A stretch of 45,453 bases of DNA from Discostella pseudostelligera (Eukaryota; Bacillariophyta; Thalassiosirophyceae; Thalassiosirales; Thalassiosiraceae). The notes under the pieces are model-generated. The model saw only the letters and a program-made list of their open reading frames with translations, was not told the DNA's origin and did no database searches. This document shows, piece by piece, positions 40,693 to 45,453 of this stretch. The stretch is from assembly GCA_036940085.1 (NCBI GenBank), contig JALLBK010000185.1, forward strand, positions 1 through 45,453, given 5' to 3'. Each line of letters opens with the position of its first letter. Within the stretch, counting starts at the first letter, position 1. The position numbers and the translations under genes are program-made.

Positions 40693-41071
40693 GGTTTACG
40701 GATTGATGGGTGTACGGTGTACGGTGGTGGACGTGCGATGGTGGTCTACGGTGAGCGTAGGGGAAGGATGTTCATGGTCAGATGCACTTGCACCGCCGAC
40801 CGCCGACCGACCGACCGCCGACATCGATAATCGACATATGCATCCTTCCACGTGACAGTACAAAGACGGTACAAGCTGGCCGTCGTCCGACCGCGCGCGA
40901 GGTGAGCCACAATATGCCACAATGTGCCACAGCAAGCCACCATCGACCGCATCGACATCGTCGCCATCCCCGCTCCTTCCGTTTCCGTCCATCGACTATC
41001 TACTATTATCGCCGCTGCAACGCTCACTCTCAGGAAATTGATCTAGTTTGGTTCGAGTTCGAGTTAAAATC
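40693..41071. promoter_or_regulatory. Divergent spacer, ECH1 / MRPS6, with 10-bp-phased GCCAC array
   Basis: Four GCCAC boxes start at 40906, 40916, 40926 and 40936, exactly 10 bp apart. Also present are a CCGA/CCGCCGA tandem run (about 40792-40822), two GTGTACG copies near 40706-40720, and CACGTG at 40849. No E2F-like site was found here. Confidence 0.5.
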
Positions 41072-41658
41072 ATGGTGTTCTACGAGTGCATGATGACCGC
41101 GAAAAATACTGCTCGTGAGTTTCGGTTTGTTGATGTTGTTGCTGCTGCCTCTCGCCTCCATCCCTTTGCTGACCTCTCGACGCAATGCAATTTTATTGAA
41201 CTTTGCTACCGGTGTCATTTCAATGCATTCATCTAATCCAGCCGTCGTCGCATACATGTAATATTTGCACCTAAATTTGGCAACGATACCCCCCGCGCGC
41301 CTATCCAGACTACAACACCCTCACCGCGTTAATGAGAGAAGTTTCGCTTAAAATCGTAAACAACGGGGGTATAGTCCGCTCTATCCAAAATCATGGCATA
41401 CGTCAACTCCCCCATAGATTCAAAGCCAAATACACCGATCGGGATGGAAATCGATACTATGAAAAAGGACGGTTCATATCCATATTCTATGATGCAAATC
41501 CCAGAGTAATGAGGGAAGTTGGGGGGATATTGAATTTGGATGATCAAATATTGAGATCGACTCACTTGAGGGCGACGAATAAATTTGGTGATGTGAATAA
41601 TTTGAGGGAGAGTAAGAATCCTTACGTTCAACAGATTTTAGATGAACTTGAAACTTGA
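41072..41658 (+). CDS. MRPS6: Mitochondrial ribosomal protein bS6m (two exons)
   Basis: 130 aa. A 43-nt first exon (41072-41114) encodes MVFYECMMTAKNTA, then a 194-nt intron (GTGAGT donor, CTATCCAG acceptor) and exon 41309-41658. The join creates a His codon and restores the S6 N-terminal strand and helix in register (FYE, then ALMREVSLKIVNNGGIVRSI). The rest matches bS6: GIRQLPHRFKAKYTDRDG, YYEKGRFISIFYDANPRV, ILNLDDQILRSTHLRA. There is no plastid bipartite presequence, so the mitochondrial small subunit is the likely site, as for other eukaryotic S6 proteins that lack a cleaved presequence. The internal ATG at 41332 would remove strand 1 and is not a sensible start. Confidence 0.9.
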
Positions 41659-42098
41659 ATCGGAGGCATCGTCGCAGAAGAAGTGAATTATTATTTGCAT
41701 CGAGGGCACGCACACTTCTTGGGATCACAGCTCTGGGTGTTGGACTTTGGGGGGGGCTATCTCGTGTAGCTTGCGGCCAATTGAATGTGAAATTATGCAT
41801 CAGATAGTCGACAGATGTCCAATTCAAATCTTCCGATAGAAATGTTAAGCGGCCTCATGAAAGAATGCGTTGACCAAAAGATTACAAGACATAATGTCTG
41901 ACTCTTAGTTTCTTTACATGGTTCCGCTTCTTGACTAACAACCGACATTTATACAAATATAACAAACATCTCCTGAAGCTATTCCGGCGGAGCTGGTATC
42001 ACTTTAACTCTGATCCTGCGTCACACGCACAAACAGACGAACGTCCATATTATCATATCAACAAATTGAACTGTCTAAACAAGCATTCATCTGTCTCT
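41659..42098. other. Convergent spacer, MRPS6 / MAP kinase
   Basis: 440 bp of 3' flanking sequence from both genes. The only notable feature is a run of eight G (41749-41756). I see no gene. Confidence 0.4.
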
Positions 42099-43768
42099 CT
42101 AGATGTAATGCAATCTTGATGGACGACGATTGGGTGGCCGAGTGCCATCTTTTCTCGGTGGGACGGGCAGGCAGATGGGGCGGAAATCTCCCACTTCCTC
42201 CCATATGAGCTCTTGCAAACGAATGCGGTGTAATTTCTCATCCTCGAAGCTGAAGTCGAAAGGACGTTCACACACTGGCTCGTCGTCTTCACTGTGAAGC
42301 TGTGCCATGAAGGGATGTCTCAACGCTTCTTCGACAGTGATTCGCTTTCGCGGATGGATTTGCAGCATCTTCGACAGCAAGTCCAAGCATTCGGGAGATG
42401 CATTCGGGAACTGCTGACTCAGTGGTACCACTGGTTTGTCTGGAAGTTTGCGCATGAAACGGCGTGCTTTTTCAGAGGTGACGAAGTCGAGATCCTCCTC
42501 GGGAAGTTTCCCAAGCTTTGTTGTAATGAGAGTGAGCTACACGAGTTCGAATGCCGGTGCAATGTGTGAGATACAAATGTGTAGGAACAAATATAAATGC
42601 TTTAGATACTATGAAAGTCTTCACTCACCTGATCAATGTAATCTTCTCCAGGGAAGAAGGGCTTTCTCGCCAATAGCTCTGCCAATACACATCCCGTACT
42701 CCAAACGTCGACGGGTTTGTCATATTCGTGACATGCCAACATAATCTCGGGTGCTCTGTACCACCTCGTCACCACATATTCCGTCAAGAGGAGTTTGTTT
42801 GAATCTCTCATTTGCTCATTGTCATATATACCCCGTGCTAGGCCAAAGTCGCACACTTTCAAATCGCAGTTGGAGTTCACCAAGAGATTCGATGGCTTCA
42901 AGTCACGATGCAATACATTCGCCGAGTGGATGTACTTGAGGGCACGTAAGACCTGGTAGATAAAGTATTGAGCATGATCTAAACTCAAACTTTGTTTGGA
43001 GTAAATGATCCGATACAAATCCGTCTCCATCAATTCACTAACAATGTAAACATCTGTGAAATCATCGACATATCGCATCATGGGTGGCATCATATCCACA
43101 ATACCGACAATATTCTCATGCTTAAGATGTTTGAGCAATTTAATCTCACGCAAGATACGTTTGGCATCAATCTCATCCTGGAATGCCTTGGGCACCATTT
43201 TAATCGCCACGCGAGTGTTGAGATGAGTATCGTGCGCCGATATGACGACTCCGTACGCACCCGATCCGATAACACGGGTAAAGGAATACTTGGAGTCTAC
43301 AGTGAAGGTATGACTGCCCGCCTTGAACGTATGGGCGCTGTACGGCGTGGTACTTTTGAAGCGATTGTATGTCCCCGTTACCGACCTGCCACTGTGTGGC
43401 ATGATAATCTCGGTCCCGTACTCGGATGCGATGGAACCATCGTCCATGGACATGGATGTACTCCCGGCGTAGGATGTAAAGGCCGCAGTCGTCGCTGTGT
43501 CATGAGAGCGGTTCTTAACGATGGTGCCACGACTTTCGTAGGACATGGAATTACGAACCTCGTCGCGATCGTTGCGTTGCTCCATACCGCCACGAGGATT
43601 GTGGTACCCGCTATCGCCAGCAGCAGGACCATGGTGCTTGACAGGATGATGCTTCACGGGGTGGTGCGAAGTATTATATGATGAATGAGAAACATACTGC
43701 TTGGATGGATCCTTTGAGGAGGAGGACATTCCGTGCATCTTCATGTAGTTTTGGTGGTGCGACGACAT
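42099..43768 (-). CDS. MAPK: MAP kinase, ERK type (TEY), with a long N-terminal extension (two exons)
   Basis: Ser/Thr kinase at the end of a MAPK cascade, 525 aa. Exons 43768-42629 and 42536-42099 (phase 0, GTGAGT donor, GTGTAG acceptor). Residues 1-150 are a His/Ser/Lys-rich disordered extension (with [14 protein letters not shown]). The kinase domain follows: IGSGAYGVV (167-175), catalytic Lys in VAIKMV (190), HRDLKPSN (287-294), DFGLA (307-311), TEY activation motif (329-331), then VTRWYRAPE. The second exon begins [16 protein letters not shown] and contains a common-docking site LHSEDDEPV. All catalytic residues are present, so it should be active after dual phosphorylation. Divergent from the ataxin-3-like gene. 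Confidence 0.96.
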
Positions 43769-44248
43769 TTTGTTCTATTGTCGGAACCTAGGCCTACGGT
43801 CTGGTTGCTGTCGAGAAGAGACGGCGGTTTGTCGCCCAACGCCAAGAGCCAATATTATTGCCAAATACCGAGTCAATAGTGAATCAATGGAGAGGTGTGT
43901 TATTGAGAGTGGATCTGATTATTGATTATTATGGTATCTGTTGGTATCTCTAGAGGAGGAGACGGCCTTGTGCGTACATCATGGGCACAAACTCGATTGG
44001 TGATGTTGGCGGCAAATCCGGAATTGAATCTTCTTCTCATCTCCAAAAGTGGCGAGCAAGCAGGTCACACTTCTTTCTTGCTCAGGCGGAAGAATCGAGG
44101 AGAAAGGCAAAGAATTGTCTCTTCCCTCAGGTTCCATGTAGGAATAAGTATCCATGTGCAAAAGATATAGCGACGTCGTGTTGAACATCGCTAAACCAAG
44201 CTAAGTACGATACTGCTTCCCCAACCGAACTGCTCAGCAGCATGATGT
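43769..44248. promoter_or_regulatory. Divergent spacer, MAP kinase / Josephin protein
   Basis: 480 bp. No E2F-like site, dispersed repeat or credible gene seen. Confidence 0.35.
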
Positions 44249-45376
44249 ATGATAGATGGTCCACACAACTACGACTCTATGGTACGAACCATGGCCGCCG
44301 CCAAACAATACTGGGTCTACCACGAGAGGCAAGAGGCCCTCCTCTGTGGGCAACATGCATTAAACAATCTTGTCCAACGAAATGTCTTCTCCGCCGGTAG
44401 CCTCGCCGAAATTGCCGAACAACTCGACCAAATGGAACTCAACTACATGGCACAAAACAATGAGGGTGGTACTCAATCAAAAGACTTTATGAAACGCGTC
44501 GCCGAGGGGTCAGGCAATGTCGACGAGTCCGGAAATTTCAGTATTGAGGTATTGCGTTCGGCGTTGATGAATAGTTATAATTTGGAATTGCCAAGTCTTC
44601 GACAAAAGGGTGTAGGTGATGCAAGGGATGTTACGGAGTTCGAAGGCTTCATCTGCAATCGATCCAGCCACTGGTTTGCAATCCGGAAGATCAATGGCCG
44701 ATTCTACAACTTGAATTCCACGCTCGAACAACCAGAGATTATTTCACATTTCAAATTGGCCGCGGAGATGGAGGCGCTTCAAAATGCAGGGTATTCTGTA
44801 TTTTGCGTCGTCGATTCTCTTCCTCCGCCTTGTACTAGTCAGGATATGATGGAATCTGGATTGCCACAATATTGGTGGAGGGAAGAGGATTTGATACAGG
44901 GAAAGACTGATTCTACGACGACACGTCGTGATAATGACCCGTGGAAAAAAGTTGGAAGTGGAAGACGTTTGGATGGAAAGAGGCCAGGTTCGGGTGGTAG
45001 TGGACTTGAAAATTCAGTCAGTGAAATGACCGAGGATGAAATGATGCAAATGGCAATGGCCGCGAGCTTGGAACAACAATCTGCACCATCCATCGGCGAA
45101 TCAGCCTATGAGTTCGAGCTCACTACGGAACCACTGGAGGGAGCACCAGGGGCTGTTAAAATACAATTCAGGCTGCCAGATGGAACACGTGCTATGCGTC
45201 GATTTGATTCAACGGACCGTGTGGGAGCTATCTATGCATTTGTTTCTAGCAAATGCCCGAAGCAGAGAATTGAATTACGAGCTGGTTTCCCACCCAGCGA
45301 TATTAGTTCGCAGAGAGATTCGAGCATTGCCGAGTCAAAATTGGCCGGTGAAATGATACATGGACGGTACATATAA
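44249..45376 (+). CDS. ATXN3: Ataxin-3-like deubiquitinase: Josephin-UIM-UBX
   Basis: Cysteine protease that trims ubiquitin chains, 375 aa, single exon. The Josephin domain (about 20-205) has the catalytic Cys in QEALLCGQHALNNL (33), His in SSHWFAIRKI (141) and Asn in FYNLNS (156), with the family's His-to-Asn spacing of 15. A ubiquitin-interacting motif follows (EDEMMQMAMAASLEQQ, about 262-277). Instead of animal polyglutamine, the last 75 residues look like a UBX domain (VKIQFRLPDGTRAMRRF, VGAIYAFVSSKC, IELRAGFPPSDIS), with a GFPP loop where classical UBX proteins have FPR. UBX domains bind p97/Cdc48, so this may be a p97-linked deubiquitinase in one chain. The start could also be the ATG at 44291, which keeps the full domain. 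Confidence 0.93.
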   Translation: MIDGPHNYDSMVRTMAAAKQYWVYHERQEALLCGQHALNNLVQRNVFSAGSLAEIAEQLDQMELNYMAQNNEGGTQSKDFMKRVAEGSGNVDESGNFSIEVLRSALMNSYNLELPSLRQKGVGDARDVTEFEGFICNRSSHWFAIRKINGRFYNLNSTLEQPEIISHFKLAAEMEALQNAGYSVFCVVDSLPPPCTSQDMMESGLPQYWWREEDLIQGKTDSTTTRRDNDPWKKVGSGRRLDGKRPGSGGSGLENSVSEMTEDEMMQMAMAASLEQQSAPSIGESAYEFELTTEPLEGAPGAVKIQFRLPDGTRAMRRFDSTDRVGAIYAFVSSKCPKQRIELRAGFPPSDISSQRDSSIAESKLAGEMIHGRYI

Positions 45377-45453
45377 TCTAAACAAACACGATCACTGCTG
45401 CTGCTGGCGACGCGATTCGTCGCGGATGGAATGGGGAAGGTTGTGTCGTTCAT

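Noticed and set aside
41332..41658. Ribosomal protein S6 starting at the internal ATG at 41332
   Set aside because: This would delete the first beta strand; a 43-nt upstream exon restores the expected N-terminus.
45232..45453. Minus-strand frame reaching the right edge of the window
   Set aside because: It mostly lies antisense to the Josephin gene's 3' end. The first 25 codons could belong to a convergent neighbour, but the edge prevents any judgement.
1..45453. tRNA genes, CRISPR arrays, transposases, viral remnants
   Set aside because: No cloverleaf-compatible B-box context, regular spacer array, or reverse-transcriptase/integrase/transposase motif was seen on either strand.

Overview
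The window is nuclear DNA of a photosynthetic stramenopile, most likely a centric diatom. This rests on short introns (about 65-230 bp) with GTGAGT-type donors, a signal peptide followed by an ANAF cleavage motif typical of diatom plastid preproteins, poly-Asp/Ser-rich proteins, and an axonemal protein expected only where flagellate cells (sperm) exist. I see 24 protein-coding genes and no tRNA, rRNA, CRISPR array or transposase. Exon borders were placed by eye from splice signals, reading frame and protein-family continuity.

Layout, left to right: histone H2B(-)/H2A(+), each with a histone-type 3' stem-loop; nuclear poly(A) polymerase(-); cullin-4-like scaffold(+); Hsp70(-) back to back with a secreted DP-repeat/STI1-like protein(+); a probable mitochondrial protein of unknown function(-); PRMT3-like arginine methyltransferase(+); unknown secretory/plastid protein(-); mTERF-like/ankyrin protein(+); unknown 809-aa protein(-); unknown disordered basic protein(+); CFAP210-like axonemal coiled-coil protein(+); secreted CAP/PR-1 protein(+); coiled-coil protein broken by an assembly join(-); TatD-family hydrolase(+); two head-to-head paralogous polytopic membrane proteins (-/+); GlcNAc-type glycosyltransferase(-); plastid-targeted small protein(+); peroxisomal dienoyl-CoA isomerase(-); mitochondrial ribosomal protein S6(+); TEY-type MAP kinase(-); Josephin-UIM-UBX deubiquitinase(+).

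The genes do not form one pathway. What stands out is the architecture. Strands alternate almost perfectly (21 of 23 neighbour steps), so nearly every gene shares a short divergent promoter region on one side and a tight convergent tail on the other. A GGCGGGAA (E2F-like) motif recurs in 8 of the 11 divergent spacers, and I found none in the convergent spacers. A degenerate AT-rich repeat of about 80-90 bp recurs in at least two, probably three, of the same divergent spacers. The best candidates for undescribed biology are the paralogous membrane-protein pair, the diatom version of the histone mRNA stem-loop, the Josephin-UBX protein, the mTERF-ankyrin protein and the dispersed repeat with its promoter motif.
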